Source: Streptomyces sp. RKAG293 (GTDB lineage: Bacteria > Actinomycetota > Actinomycetes > Streptomycetales > Streptomycetaceae). Taken from it: a stretch of 64,000 nt of DNA. This document shows, one piece after another, positions 45,852 through 56,662 of the stretch. The stretch spans positions 2,424,501 to 2,488,500 of the forward strand of contig NZ_JAJOZB010000001.1 in the NCBI RefSeq assembly GCF_023701745.1. The letters run 5' to 3'. The notes under the pieces are model-generated. The model had not been told where the DNA came from. It made no database searches and was given only the letters and a program-made list of their open reading frames with translations. Each line of letters starts with the position of its first letter. Positions within the stretch are counted from its first letter, which is position 1. The position numbers and the translations under genes were made by a program.

Positions 45852-46475
45852 TTACGCCGTGAAGGGCCGGGCGGGCCAGGGGGCCTCGGCGGGCCGCAGC
45901 GCGTCCACCCCGTCGCCCGAGAGCGCGGCGTGCAGGGCGAGGACCCCGGCCACCAGGCAGGTGTTGTGCACCTGGCCGGCCAGCACGTCGCGCACCAGCT
46001 CGGCCAGCGGCACCCGGGCGTACTCCATGTCGGCCTCCTCCTCGGAGACCTCGAACCGCTCGCCCTCCGCCTCGGAGATGTCACGGGCCAGGAAGATCCG
46101 GACGGCTTCGTCGCTGCCGCCGGGAGAGGTGTAGAGATCGGTGAGCACCCGCCACTCCCCGGCCTTGACGTGCGCCTCTTCGTAGAGCTCGCGCTGCGCC
46201 GCGTGCAGCGGGTTCTCGCCGGGCACGTCGAGGAGCCCGGCGGGCACCTCCCACAGCTTCTGCCGTACCGGGTGCCGGTACTGGCGCAGGACCAGGACCC
46301 GGCCGTCCCCGTCGAGGGCGACCACGGCCACCGAGCCCGGGTGGACCTGGTAGTCGCGCTTGGCGGTGCCGCCGTCCGGCATGACGACCTCGTCCGTGCG
46401 GACGCTCGTCTTCGCCCCGGCGAACGGCGTCGAGGTCGCGGTGACCTGCCACTCCTCGGCGATGTCCTGCAGCAT
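45852..46475 (-). CDS. Nudix hydrolase, ADP-ribose pyrophosphatase type
   Basis: A 207-residue Nudix enzyme. The Nudix box EVPAGLLDVPGENPLHAAQ then RELYEEAHV gives E(x7)RELYEE. The preceding KRDYQVHPGSVAVVALD and VLVLRQYRHPVRQKLWEVPAG are marks of ADP-ribose pyrophosphatase, which splits ADP-ribose to AMP and ribose 5-phosphate. MLQDIAEEW is used as the start, with GGAGGG five bases before it. It follows pyrG after a hairpin, so it is probably transcribed separately. It could clear free ADP-ribose, including that released by the glycohydrolase 10 kb away. Confidence 0.9.
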   Translation of the reverse strand: MLQDIAEEWQVTATSTPFAGAKTSVRTDEVVMPDGGTAKRDYQVHPGSVAVVALDGDGRVLVLRQYRHPVRQKLWEVPAGLLDVPGENPLHAAQRELYEEAHVKAGEWRVLTDLYTSPGGSDEAVRIFLARDISEAEGERFEVSEEEADMEYARVPLAELVRDVLAGQVHNTCLVAGVLALHAALSGDGVDALRPAEAPWPARPFTA

Positions 46476-46505
46476 GATGCCCTCCGTGAACCGGTGAGAA
46501 CGTAA

Positions 46506-46529
46506 CGGCCCGGTGCGCGCACCGGGCCG
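46506..46529 (-). terminator. Second hairpin upstream of the Nudix gene
   Basis: Perfect 24-base palindrome CGGCCCGGTGCG followed by CGCACCGGGCCG. Located just upstream of the Nudix start, downstream of the main pyrG terminator; may act as a backup terminator or mRNA leader hairpin. Confidence 0.55.
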
Positions 46530-46538
46530 GCAGACAAA

Positions 46539-46581
46539 ACGGTGCTGGGGACGGATCACGAAGATCCGTCCCCAGCACCGT
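46539..46581 (-). terminator. Terminator of pyrG
   Basis: Perfect 19-bp stem (46539-46557 with 46563-46581), loop ACGAA, 16 bases beyond the pyrG stop. On the transcript strand the right side is followed by GTTTTGTCTG, giving a short T run. Confidence 0.85.
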
Positions 46582-46597
46582 ACCGATCAATCGATGA

Positions 46598-48250
<1,653 letters not shown>

Positions 48251-48659
48251 GAGGGGGCTCCCGTGGTCGCGAGGTGAGGGTCGGGACGGCACGGAATCGG
48301 GGGGAGTGCCGTCGCGGCGGTTCAGTGGTTCAGCCCACCGGCCCACGGGCTACCAGGGTAACAGCGACCGTGGGCGGCTGTGTCCGGCGGCGACGTCACT
48401 AGCCTGCTTTTAGCAGCTCGCAAGGGGACTAATGGCATGCTCGGGCATGAGCGGAACAAGTGCACCCGACCGGCCCAGTGAAGACAACCGCCACGCGCGC
48501 ACCTCCCTCCCCGACGACGTATCCTGCTCGGACACATCGCTGCGAGCCGGCCGGCACGGCATCAACCCCGCCCGCTCCCGGAACACGAGCTCGTCGAAAA
48601 TCCCCAGACCGCAAGACCGGCCCTCCGAGGCCGGCGCCGTCATTCGACTGGAGATGCAG

Positions 48660-50465
48660 GTGGCCGGGCGCATCGAGGATTACGCACTCATCGGCGATAT
48701 GCAGACCGCTGCACTGGTCTGCCGGGACGGCACGGTCGACTGGCTGTGCCTGCCCCGGTTCGACTCCCCCGCGGTCTTCGCCGGCCTGCTCGGAACCGAG
48801 CAGCACGGATTCTGGAGGCTGGGCCCGGCCCACGCCCCCGGAACAGGTCCGCCCGCGGCGACGCGACGGCGTTACCGGGGCGACTCCCTCGTGCTGGAAT
48901 CCGAATGGGACACCCCGCGCGGCACGGTCCGGGTGATCGACTTCATGCCGCCCCGTGACGGCGCCCCGCAGGTGATCCGGATCGTGGAGGGCGTCAGCGG
49001 GCGGGTGCCGATGCGCTCCGCCCTGCGGATGCGCTTCTCCTACGGCCAGATCGTGCCGTGGGTGCACAAGGTCGGCGACCGCACGGTCGCGGTGGCCGGG
49101 CCGGACTCCGTCTGGCTGGACACCGAGGTCGACACGTACGGCAAGGACCTGACGACGTACGCGGACTTCACCGTCTCGCCGGGCGAGCGGGTGGCCTTCA
49201 CCATCAGCTGGGAGCCCTCGCACCGCCCGCCGCCGTCGCTGCCGGAGCCGGAGGCCTCGCTGGAGTCCACCGAGCAGTTCTGGCAGGACTGGGTCGACCA
49301 GTGCACGTACCACGGCCCCTACCGGGACGCCGTGGTCCGCTCGCTGATCACCCTCAAGGGCCTCACGTACGGCCCCACCGGCGGCATCGTCGCCGCTCCG
49401 ACGACCTCGCTGCCCGAGGACATCGGCGGGGTCCGCAACTGGGACTACCGGTTCACCTGGCTGCGGGACGCGGCGATCACGCTGTCCTCGCTGCTGCGCA
49501 CCGGCTACCGGGACGAGGCGCGGGCCTGGCGCGAGTGGCTGCTGCGCGCGGTGGCCGGCGACCCGGAGAACCTGCAGATCATGTACGGCATCGCCGGCGA
49601 GCGCGAGCTCGGTGAGAACGAGCTGCACTGGCTGCCCGGTTACGAGGGCTCCACCCCGGTCCGGATCGGCAACGGCGCCGCCCACCAGCTGCAGCTGGAC
49701 GTCTACGGCGAGGTCACCGAGGCCCTGCACCTGGCCCATATGACCGGGCTGGCCCGCAACGACTACGCGAGCCTGCTGCAGCTCAAGCTGATCCGCTATC
49801 TCGAATCGCACTGGAACGAACCGGACGAGGGCATCTGGGAAGTGCGCGGCCCCCGCCGCCACTTCGTGCACTCCAAGGTGATGACCTGGGTCGCGGTGGA
49901 CCGCACCGTCAAGCTCATCGAGTCGGGCGAGGCGGACGGCCCGCTGGAACGCTGGCGCGAACTGCGCGACGACATCCACCGGGACGTCTGTGAGAAGGGT
50001 TACGACAAGGAGCGCAACACCTTCACCCAGTCCTACGGCTCCCAGGAGCTGGACGCCTCGCTGCTGCTCATCCCGCAGATGGGCTTCCTGCCACCGGACG
50101 ACAAGCGCGTCATCGGCACCATCGAGGCGATCCAGCGTGAGCTGAGCACCGAGGACGGCTTCATCCTGCGCTACCCGACCAACAGCGGCGACGACAACCT
50201 CGACGGGCTGCCGGGTGACGAAGGGGCCTTCCTGGCCTGCTCGTTCTGGATGGCCGACGACCTGGCGATGATCGGCCGGGTGGACGAGGCCCGCCAGCTG
50301 TTCGAGAAGCTGCTGGCGCTCCGCAACGACCTCGGGCTGCTCGCCGAGGAGTGGGACCCCCGGCTCAAGCGCCAGGTCGGCAACTTCCCGCAGGCGTTCA
50401 GCCATGTGCCGCTCATCGACACGGCGCTGCGGCTGAGTGCCTGCGGGGCGTACGGCGGCGGCTGA
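48660..50465 (+). CDS. Glycoside hydrolase family 15 (trehalase or glucoamylase-like)
   Basis: A 601-residue cytoplasmic GH15 protein. IEDYALIGDMQTAALVCRDG and VDWLCLPRFDSPAVFAGLLG form the N-terminal beta-sandwich. The (alpha/alpha)6 barrel has RNWDYRFTWLRDAA, the acid Glu in EGIWEVRGPRRHFVHSK and the base Glu in LLAEEWDPR. It lacks a signal peptide. Actinobacterial members include trehalases, so trehalose is a likely substrate; glucan is the alternative. An in-frame ATG at 48432 with AAGGGG four bases upstream would add 76 residues, but that extension has low GC3, so I use GTG 48660, with GGAG six bases upstream. Confidence 0.83.
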   Translation: MAGRIEDYALIGDMQTAALVCRDGTVDWLCLPRFDSPAVFAGLLGTEQHGFWRLGPAHAPGTGPPAATRRRYRGDSLVLESEWDTPRGTVRVIDFMPPRDGAPQVIRIVEGVSGRVPMRSALRMRFSYGQIVPWVHKVGDRTVAVAGPDSVWLDTEVDTYGKDLTTYADFTVSPGERVAFTISWEPSHRPPPSLPEPEASLESTEQFWQDWVDQCTYHGPYRDAVVRSLITLKGLTYGPTGGIVAAPTTSLPEDIGGVRNWDYRFTWLRDAAITLSSLLRTGYRDEARAWREWLLRAVAGDPENLQIMYGIAGERELGENELHWLPGYEGSTPVRIGNGAAHQLQLDVYGEVTEALHLAHMTGLARNDYASLLQLKLIRYLESHWNEPDEGIWEVRGPRRHFVHSKVMTWVAVDRTVKLIESGEADGPLERWRELRDDIHRDVCEKGYDKERNTFTQSYGSQELDASLLLIPQMGFLPPDDKRVIGTIEAIQRELSTEDGFILRYPTNSGDDNLDGLPGDEGAFLACSFWMADDLAMIGRVDEARQLFEKLLALRNDLGLLAEEWDPRLKRQVGNFPQAFSHVPLIDTALRLSACGAYGGG

Positions 50466-50483
50466 CCCCGCAGAGGTCGCACG

Positions 50484-50511
50484 GGTGGCGGGGCCGTACG
50501 GCCCCGCCACC
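50484..50511. terminator. Bidirectional terminator
   Basis: Perfect palindrome, GGTGGCGGGGCCGT and its exact inverse complement, between the convergent GH15 and GT4 genes. Confidence 0.8.
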
Positions 50512-50533
50512 ACCCTGCGGAGGGTTCAGCGGT

Positions 50534-51670
50534 TCAGCGCTGCGCCAACTCGTCGTAGATGCTGAGCACCTGGGCGACCGTGTCGTCCTCGGTCGGCCAG
50601 GTGGCGGCCTGGGCCCGCCCTGCCGCGGCGAGCGCGATCCGGCGCTCCGGTTCGTCGAGCAGCCGGGCCACCGTCCGGGCCAGCGCCCCCGGATCGCCGT
50701 ACGGCACCAGCTCCGCCGCGTCACCGACCAGTTCGGGGATCCCGCCGACCGCGGTGGCGACCAGCGGCACCCCCGCGTGCAGGGCCTCCTGGGCGATCAG
50801 GGCGCGCGCCTCCCACCGGCTCGGCAGGACCACCACGTCGGCCGCGGCGAGCAGTTCCGTGACATCGGCCCGGCGGCCGATCAGCCGGACGGGCAGCCGC
50901 TCGGTGTCGATCCGCTGCTCCAGCGCGGCCCGCCGGGAGCCCTCTCCCGCCACGATGACCAGCGGCCGGGGGTCGTGGTCCGCCAGCATGCGGCAGGCGT
51001 CCAGCAGCAGGTCGTAGCCCTTGTGCGGCTCCAGCCGGCCGACGGCCAGCACCAGGGGCCGGTCCACCGCCCCGAACTCGGCCCGCGTCTTCTGCCGCAT
51101 CCGCTCGGCGTCGCCGTGCGGCTCCGGGGCCGCGACCCCGGGCACCGGCACCGCGACCGGCGCCAGCCGCGCGTCCCGGGCGCCCAGCGACCTGGCCCGG
51201 TCCACCAGGTCGGACGAGGCCCCGAGCACCACGGCCGCGGCCCGCACCACCCGGCGCTCCAGCCAGCGCAGCAGCCGGGCCCTGGCACCCTCGGCGAGGA
51301 CCGCGCTGTGCCACGTCACCACGAGCGGGGTGGAACGGCCGCTGAGCGCCAGCGACGACAGCAGCCCGGCGCGCAGGCCGTGCGCGTGCACCACATCGGC
51401 GTCCGTGCAGGCCACCCGCAGTTCCGCGACGACCGTCGCGTCGGACCTGGCCGCCCGGTGGGCGATCTCCACGCGCTCGAACCGGGCACCCGTGCCGGTG
51501 AAGGCGTAATCGTTTTCGGCGGCGGCCGGGCCGCACACCGTGACCCGCACTCCGCGGGCGACGAGGCCGCCCGCGAGCGAGCTGACGTGCGCACCTGCGG
51601 GACCGCCCGCCCCGCCCAGCACGAGGACGGCGTGCAGCTGTCCTCGCAGGGGGATCGGAGTGCTGCTCAC
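50534..51670 (-). CDS. Glycosyltransferase family 4
   Basis: A 378-residue GT-B glycosyltransferase. The N-terminal strand LHAVLVLGGAGGPAGAHVSSL is followed by DADVVHAHGLRAGLL. The C-terminal donor domain has LVLAVGRLEPHKGYDLLLDA, LVIVAGEGSRRAALEQ and PSRWEARALIAQEALHAGVPLVATAVGGIPELV. The E-x7-E pair is modified: EARALIAQEA. The start is the GTG at 51670 with AGGAG ten bases upstream; the ORF upstream of it is basic and unlike the family. It ends the recN-nadK-tlyA strand cluster after 175 bases. Acceptor unknown. Confidence 0.85.
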   Translation of the reverse strand: MSSTPIPLRGQLHAVLVLGGAGGPAGAHVSSLAGGLVARGVRVTVCGPAAAENDYAFTGTGARFERVEIAHRAARSDATVVAELRVACTDADVVHAHGLRAGLLSSLALSGRSTPLVVTWHSAVLAEGARARLLRWLERRVVRAAAVVLGASSDLVDRARSLGARDARLAPVAVPVPGVAAPEPHGDAERMRQKTRAEFGAVDRPLVLAVGRLEPHKGYDLLLDACRMLADHDPRPLVIVAGEGSRRAALEQRIDTERLPVRLIGRRADVTELLAAADVVVLPSRWEARALIAQEALHAGVPLVATAVGGIPELVGDAAELVPYGDPGALARTVARLLDEPERRIALAAAGRAQAATWPTEDDTVAQVLSIYDELAQR

Positions 51671-51844
51671 CCGGGTACAGCTCCTGACTCGGCGTCGGAC
51701 GACGGCTGTTGCGCCATACCCCAAGGATGCCAGGCCCCCACGGCATGCCGTGGGCACCGACCGCCTCCCGGCCCGGGTACGGGCGCCGTGGATCACTCGA
51801 ACGAGTGCGCTTACGCGCCGTGCCGGACGTGGCCCCGGCCGGGC

Positions 51845-53587
51845 TCAGCTGGTGGCGCGGGCCGCGGCCAGCAACTCCTCGGCGTGGGCCCGGCCGAGTT
51901 CGGAGTCCTCGAGCCCGGCGAGCATACGGGAGAGCTCCCGCACCCGGTCCTCACCTTCGAGAACGGTGACACCGCTGCGGGTCACCGAACCGTCGTTCGT
52001 CTTCTCCACCAGCAGCTGCCGGTCGGCGAACGCCGCCACCTGCGGGAGGTGGGTGACCACGACGACCTGCGCGGTCCGCGCGAGGCGCGCCAGCCGGCGG
52101 CCCACCTCGACCGCGGCCTTGCCGCCGACACCCGCGTCGACCTCGTCGAAGAGATACGTCGGCACGGGATCGGATCCGGCGAAGACGACCTCGACGGCGA
52201 GCATCACCCGCGACAGCTCACCACCGGACGCGCCCTTGGCGATCGGCCGGGCCGGGGCGCCCGGGTGCGGGGCGAGCTGGAGCTCCACCTCGTCGGCGCC
52301 GGTCGCGCCGAAGGCGACGAGCTGCCCGCCGACCTGGATCCCCTCGGGATCGGCGGTCTGCCGGATGGCCACCCCGACCCGGGCGTGCGGCATCGCCAGC
52401 TCGGCCAGTTCCGCGGTGACCGCGGCGGCGAAACGGTCCGCCGCCTCCGTACGGGCGTCGCTCAGCGCCTGCGCGAGCTCCCCGAGCTCGGCCCGCAGCG
52501 CGTCCCGTTCCCCGGTCAGCTCCGCGATCCGCTCGTCGTCGCCCTCCAGCTCACCGAGCCGGCCGGCGCTCTGCTCGGCCCAGGCCAGCACCCCGTCGAT
52601 GTCCGAACCGTACTTGCGGGTCAGATGGGAGAGCACCGCCCGCCGTTCCTCCACCGCGGCGAGCCGCAGCGGATCGGCGTCCAGGTCGTCCGAGTAACCG
52701 GCCAGCTCCTGGGCGACGTCGCCGACGAGGATGCCGATCTCACCGATGCGTTCGGCGAGCGCCGCGAGCGCCGGGTCATGGGCGCGGACGGCCTCCAGCG
52801 CGCGCTGGGCGCCGGAGACGAGGGTGTTGGCGTCGTTGCCCTCCGGGTCCTCGGGGTTGCCCGCGAGCGCGGCGTGCGCGACGGCCGCGGCGGAGGCCAG
52901 CGCCTCGGCGTGGCCGAGCCGTTCGGCCTCGGCGGCCAGCTCGGTGTCCTCGCCGGGCAGCGGCTCGGCGTCGGCGACCTCACCGATCCCGAACCGGATC
53001 AGATCCGCCTCCTGGGACCGCTCACGGGCCCGGGTGGTCAGCTCGTCGAGCTCGCCCGCCACCTCCCGCAGCCGCCGGTACGCCGCCCCGTACTTCGCCA
53101 GCGGCACGGCCACGGCGTCGCCCGCGTACCGGTCCAGCGCCTGGCGCTGCCGGGCGGGGCGCAACAGGCCCTGCTGGTCGGTCTGGCCGTGCACGGCCAC
53201 CAGGTCGTCGGCGAGCTCGCCGAGCAGCCCGACCGGCACGGAGCGCCCGCCGACATGGGCCCGCGACCGCCCCTCGGCCGAGACGGTACGGCTGATCAGC
53301 AGCGCGCCGTCGTCGAGTTCCGCCCCCGCCTCCTCGGCGCGGACGGCGGCCGGCGAGTCCCGGCCGAGCGTGATCCGCCCCTCGACCACCGCCGCCTTCG
53401 CACCGATCCGCACCAAAGCGGGATCGGCCCGGCCGCCCAACAGCAGGCCGAGGCTCGTGACGACCATGGTCTTGCCCGCACCGGTCTCGCCGGTCACCGC
53501 GGTGAAGCCGGGTGAAAACTCCACCACGGCATCCTCGATGACACCCAGCGACCGGATCCGCATCTCCTCCAACACGGATACGACCAT
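51845..53587 (-). CDS. recN: DNA repair ATPase RecN
   Basis: An SMC-like ATPase of about 580 residues acting early in double-strand break repair. Walker A GETGAGKTMVVTSLGLLLGG is near the N terminus, preceded by EMRIRSLGVIEDAVVEFSPG. Coiled-coil arms occupy the middle. The signature GASGGELSRVMLAVE and Walker B TYLFDEVDAGVGG are near the C terminus. The start is uncertain: ATG 53587, GTG 53575 and ATG 53563 (MRIRSLG) are all in frame without a clear ribosome site. It follows nadK after 52 bases in one transcription unit. Confidence 0.95.
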   Translation of the reverse strand: MVVSVLEEMRIRSLGVIEDAVVEFSPGFTAVTGETGAGKTMVVTSLGLLLGGRADPALVRIGAKAAVVEGRITLGRDSPAAVRAEEAGAELDDGALLISRTVSAEGRSRAHVGGRSVPVGLLGELADDLVAVHGQTDQQGLLRPARQRQALDRYAGDAVAVPLAKYGAAYRRLREVAGELDELTTRARERSQEADLIRFGIGEVADAEPLPGEDTELAAEAERLGHAEALASAAAVAHAALAGNPEDPEGNDANTLVSGAQRALEAVRAHDPALAALAERIGEIGILVGDVAQELAGYSDDLDADPLRLAAVEERRAVLSHLTRKYGSDIDGVLAWAEQSAGRLGELEGDDERIAELTGERDALRAELGELAQALSDARTEAADRFAAAVTAELAELAMPHARVGVAIRQTADPEGIQVGGQLVAFGATGADEVELQLAPHPGAPARPIAKGASGGELSRVMLAVEVVFAGSDPVPTYLFDEVDAGVGGKAAVEVGRRLARLARTAQVVVVTHLPQVAAFADRQLLVEKTNDGSVTRSGVTVLEGEDRVRELSRMLAGLEDSELGRAHAEELLAAARATS

Positions 53588-53639
53588 ACGAGGTTTGCGG
53601 CCCGGCGCGCGACGGGCATCGGCCACCAGCACTCGCGGG

Positions 53640-54584
53640 TTACTGCGGGGCACCCCGCCAGCCCGCGACGGGCAGGGCGAACTTCGCCACCAGACGGTCC
53701 GTGAAGGAGGCGTGGTGCAGCCGGGCGAGGCGTACCGGCACGGCGCCCCGCCGTACCTCCACGCGGGCCCCGGCGGGCAGCTCGACGGTGCGCCGGCCGT
53801 CGCACCACAGCACGCCGTGCGGCGTCTTGGGCTGCACCTCGACGGCGAGCACCGAACGCGGCGAGGTCACCAGCGGCCGGGCGAACAGCGCGTGCGCGCT
53901 GATCGGCACCATCAGCAGCGCCTCGACCTCGGGCCAGACCACCGGGCCGCCGGCCGAGAAGGCGTAGGCGGTCGAGCCGGTCGGGGTGGCGCAGACCACG
54001 CCGTCACCGCCGAATCGTGACACCGGACGGCCGTCGACCTCGGTCACGACCTCCAGCATCCGCTCGCGCGCCTGCTTCTCCACCGACGCCTCGTTGAGCG
54101 CCCAGTCGGTGTGCACCACATGTCCGTCGTTGCGGACGAGGACGTCGAGCGTCATCCGCTCCTCGACCTCGTACTGCTTGGTGACCACCCGGTCCACGAC
54201 CTTGTCCAGGTCGTCCCGCTCCGCCTCGGCGAGGAACCCGACCCGGCCCAGGTTGACCCCGAGCATCGGCACGCCGGAGGCGCGCGCGAACTCCGCGCCG
54301 CGCAGCAGCGTCCCGTCACCACCGAGGACGATGATCAGTTCACAGCCCTCGACGGCCCCGGGGCCGCCCTCCGTCACCAGCTCCACCTCGGCGGGCAGCG
54401 GCAGTTCCGCGGCCAGGTCCGCGGCCTCGTCCGTCAGGACCCGCACCCCGATCCCGCAGCGCAGCAGGCCGAGCACGACCCGTTCCGCGCTGCGGATCGC
54501 GGCCGGCCGGCCGGTGTGCGTGAGCAGGAAGATCATGCGGCCCTTCGGCCCGGCACAGTCCTGCGTTTCGGTGTTCGTCGTCAA
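53640..54584 (-). CDS. nadK: NAD kinase
   Basis: A 314-residue ATP/polyphosphate-type NAD kinase that makes NADP. The catalytic loop LGGDGTLLRGAEFA, the ATP/NAD loop LGVNLGRVGFLAE, NEASVEK and CATPTGSTAYAFSAGGP are diagnostic. TTG is the start, with GGAGGGG five bases upstream and a TTGA overlap with tlyA. A short N-terminal lead (MTTNTETQD) is typical of Streptomyces. It is located between tlyA and recN in the order known from actinobacteria. Confidence 0.96.
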   Translation of the reverse strand: MTTNTETQDCAGPKGRMIFLLTHTGRPAAIRSAERVVLGLLRCGIGVRVLTDEAADLAAELPLPAEVELVTEGGPGAVEGCELIIVLGGDGTLLRGAEFARASGVPMLGVNLGRVGFLAEAERDDLDKVVDRVVTKQYEVEERMTLDVLVRNDGHVVHTDWALNEASVEKQARERMLEVVTEVDGRPVSRFGGDGVVCATPTGSTAYAFSAGGPVVWPEVEALLMVPISAHALFARPLVTSPRSVLAVEVQPKTPHGVLWCDGRRTVELPAGARVEVRRGAVPVRLARLHHASFTDRLVAKFALPVAGWRGAPQ

Positions 54585-55387
54585 CGGGGCCCCTCCGCCA
54601 CAGCACGGTCGACATCCGCCGGGTCCAGATCAGGCGCACCGGCGCGCAGCCACAGAAAGTACTCCACATTGCCGGAAGGTCCCGGCAGCGGACTGGCGGT
54701 GACGCCCATGACACCGAGCCCGAGCGCCGCGCCCTGCCCGGCGACCGTCCGCACGGTCTCCGCGCGCAGCTGCGTACTGCGCACGACACCGCCGGTGCCC
54801 AGCCGCTCCTTGCCCACCTCGAACTGCGGCTTCACCATCAGCACGAGATCCGCGTCGGGCGCGGCGCACCGCACGAGCGCGGGCAGCACCAGGCCGAGCG
54901 GGATGAACGACAGGTCGCCGACGATGATGTCCGCGGGCTCGCCGTCGATGTGCTCCAGCGTCAGCTCGCGCACGTTGGTGCGGTCCTTGATGACGACCCG
55001 GTCGTCGCTCTGCAGCGACCAGGCCAGCTGGCCGTAGCCGACGTCCACGGCGACGACGGTCGCGGCGCCGTTGCGCAGCAGCACATCGGTGAAGCCCCCG
55101 GTGGAGGCCCCCGCGTCCAGCGCGCGCCGCCCCTCGACCTTCAGGCCGAGCGGGGTGAACGCGGCCAGCGCGCCGGCGAGCTTGTGGCCGCCGCGCGACA
55201 CGTAGTCGGGTTCGTTGTCGTCCTTGGCCACCACCACGGCCGCGCTGGTCTCCACCTGCGTGGCGGCCTTGGTCGCGGTGGCGCCGCCGATGGTGACCCG
55301 CCCCGCGGCGATCAGCTGGCTGGCGTGCTCGCGCGAGCGCGCCAGATTTCGGCGCACCAGCTCGGCGTCGAGTCGGCGTCGTGCCAC
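54581..55387 (-). CDS. tlyA: TlyA-type rRNA 2'-O-methyltransferase
   Basis: A 268-residue protein with an N-terminal S4 domain (RRRLDAELVRRNLARSREHASQL) and an RrmJ-like methyltransferase domain. The SAM site is ALDAGASTGGFTDVLL, and the acidic and basic catalytic residues lie in VKPQFEVGKER. TlyA methylates riboses of 16S and 23S rRNA, which sets capreomycin/viomycin sensitivity. The start is GTG at 55387 (VARRRLDAEL) with AGGAG eleven bases upstream. It follows the 70-residue gene by seven bases and overlaps nadK by four. Confidence 0.95.
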   Translation of the reverse strand: MARRRLDAELVRRNLARSREHASQLIAAGRVTIGGATATKAATQVETSAAVVVAKDDNEPDYVSRGGHKLAGALAAFTPLGLKVEGRRALDAGASTGGFTDVLLRNGAATVVAVDVGYGQLAWSLQSDDRVVIKDRTNVRELTLEHIDGEPADIIVGDLSFIPLGLVLPALVRCAAPDADLVLMVKPQFEVGKERLGTGGVVRSTQLRAETVRTVAGQGAALGLGVMGVTASPLPGPSGNVEYFLWLRAGAPDLDPADVDRAVAEGPR

Positions 55388-55394
55388 GTACGGT

Positions 55395-55607
55395 TCAGCT
55401 CCTGTTGTCGTCGAGTGCGGTGAGCGCGTCGCGCAGCCCACGGTGCACATCCTCGTACACCTCGATGTGGTCCGCGGTCGGCAGGTCGTCGGCGTCGCTC
55501 AGCCGCACGATCAGCGTGTCCACCGCGGCCTGGCCGGTGGGCGCCGGTGCCAGGCCCAGCGGGGCGATCCCGTTCTGCGGCCCCTCCCCGGGCAGCGGTT
55601 CACTCAT
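55395..55607 (-). CDS. Small conserved hypothetical protein upstream of tlyA
   Basis: A 70-residue acidic protein: PAPTGQAAVDTLIVRLSDADDLPTADHIEVYEDVHRGLRDALTAL reads as a short amphipathic helix pair. The ATG overlaps the last eight bases of the preceding gene, and the tlyA start follows seven bases after its stop, so it is cotranscribed with both. I recognise no named domain. Its fixed place before tlyA suggests a small partner or operon-specific protein; function unknown. Confidence 0.8.
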   Translation of the reverse strand: MSEPLPGEGPQNGIAPLGLAPAPTGQAAVDTLIVRLSDADDLPTADHIEVYEDVHRGLRDALTALDDNRS

Positions 55608-56481
55608 CGGAGGCCGTCTTCTTCCGGGCGGCGGTCTTCTTGGCGGGTGCGGCCTTCTTGGCGGCGGGGGCCTTCTTCGCCGGAGCGGCCTTCTTGGCCG
55701 GCGTCGTCTTCTTCGCCGCGGAGGTCTTCGTCGCCGGAGTCGTCTTCTTGGCCGGGGTCGTCTCCTTGGCCGGGGTCGTCTCCTTGGCCGCGGGCGCCTT
55801 CCCGGCGGGGGCCGCCTTCTTCGCGGCGGCCGCCTTCTTCGCGGGGGCGGCCTTCTTGGCGGGCGGGGCGGCCGGGGAGGTCTTCTTCGCCTTCGCCGGG
55901 GCCTTTGCCGGGGCCTTTGCCGGGGCGGACTTCGCCGACGTCGCCGACTTCGCGGACGTCACGGACCGGACCGGCGCAACGGGCCGCTCGGCGGAGGCCG
56001 GGCCGGCGGGGGCCTCCGGATCGACGGGGTACACCGGATCGGCGGGACCGGCCGGCTCCATCGGGTCGACCGTGATGCGCTCGAAGAGCGGTGACGCGGT
56101 TCCGGCGGGGGCCGCCCCGAAGCCGGCGTCCACGTCCTCCTCCTCGTCCTCGAGGTTCCGGACGCGGCGCTCCAGCGCCTCCAGGACCACACCGACCTTC
56201 GTCACCTCGTCGGCGACCCGTCCGACCCGGCCCATCGCCTTGTCGATCTCCTCGCGGATCAGCCCGATCAGCAGATCGCGGTTGGGCCGTCCGGCCGCCA
56301 TCAGCTCGTCCGCCAGCGTCTGCACCTCCGGCGGAATGCTGTCGCCGATCCTGCGCTGGACGGCGTCGACATCGATCCCCGTCTGGTCGAGCAGCTCCCT
56401 GGCCGCCCCCACCGCCCGCCGCCGGGTCGCCTCGGTCAGGCCGCCCGCGATCTGCAGACAGGTACGCAGCGCGTCCCGCAT
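55600..56481 (-). CDS. Phasin-like N terminus fused to histone-like Lys/Ala/Pro tail
   Basis: About 293 residues. The N-terminal 110 residues are helical: MRDALRTCLQIAGGLTEATR, then AVGAARELLDQTGID, and MGRVGRVADEVTKVGVVLEAL, suggesting a coiled coil reminiscent of phasin or polyhydroxyalkanoate-granule proteins. A linker with acidic DEEEDVDAG follows. From about residue 185 the tail repeats PAKKA, PAKETT and AAKKA, like the C-terminal tails of H1 histones and actinobacterial HupB. The tail should bind DNA or RNA non-specifically. ATG 56481 has AGGAG about nine bases upstream; ATG 56505 is also in frame. It begins the tlyA-nadK-recN cluster. Confidence 0.75.
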   Translation of the reverse strand: MRDALRTCLQIAGGLTEATRRRAVGAARELLDQTGIDVDAVQRRIGDSIPPEVQTLADELMAAGRPNRDLLIGLIREEIDKAMGRVGRVADEVTKVGVVLEALERRVRNLEDEEEDVDAGFGAAPAGTASPLFERITVDPMEPAGPADPVYPVDPEAPAGPASAERPVAPVRSVTSAKSATSAKSAPAKAPAKAPAKAKKTSPAAPPAKKAAPAKKAAAAKKAAPAGKAPAAKETTPAKETTPAKKTTPATKTSAAKKTTPAKKAAPAKKAPAAKKAAPAKKTAARKKTASDE

Positions 56482-56662
56482 CGCCCTCACTCCTCGCCTC
56501 GCCATTGCCTCGCCATTGACGTATCCGCACCTGACGCTACCCGTACTGCCCGGCTCACGGCGTACGGTGCCCTGAGGTACCGTCGATCGGACGGATCACA
56601 TGATCGTGGCGCGGGCGACCCCGGCGCCTGTACGCACCACCCGAACGGGAGACGCCCGACCG

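Noticed and set aside
50351..53515. Plus-strand 1,054-residue frame over GT4 and recN
   Set aside because: Antisense shadow of two well-supported genes; composition is the mirror of their codons.
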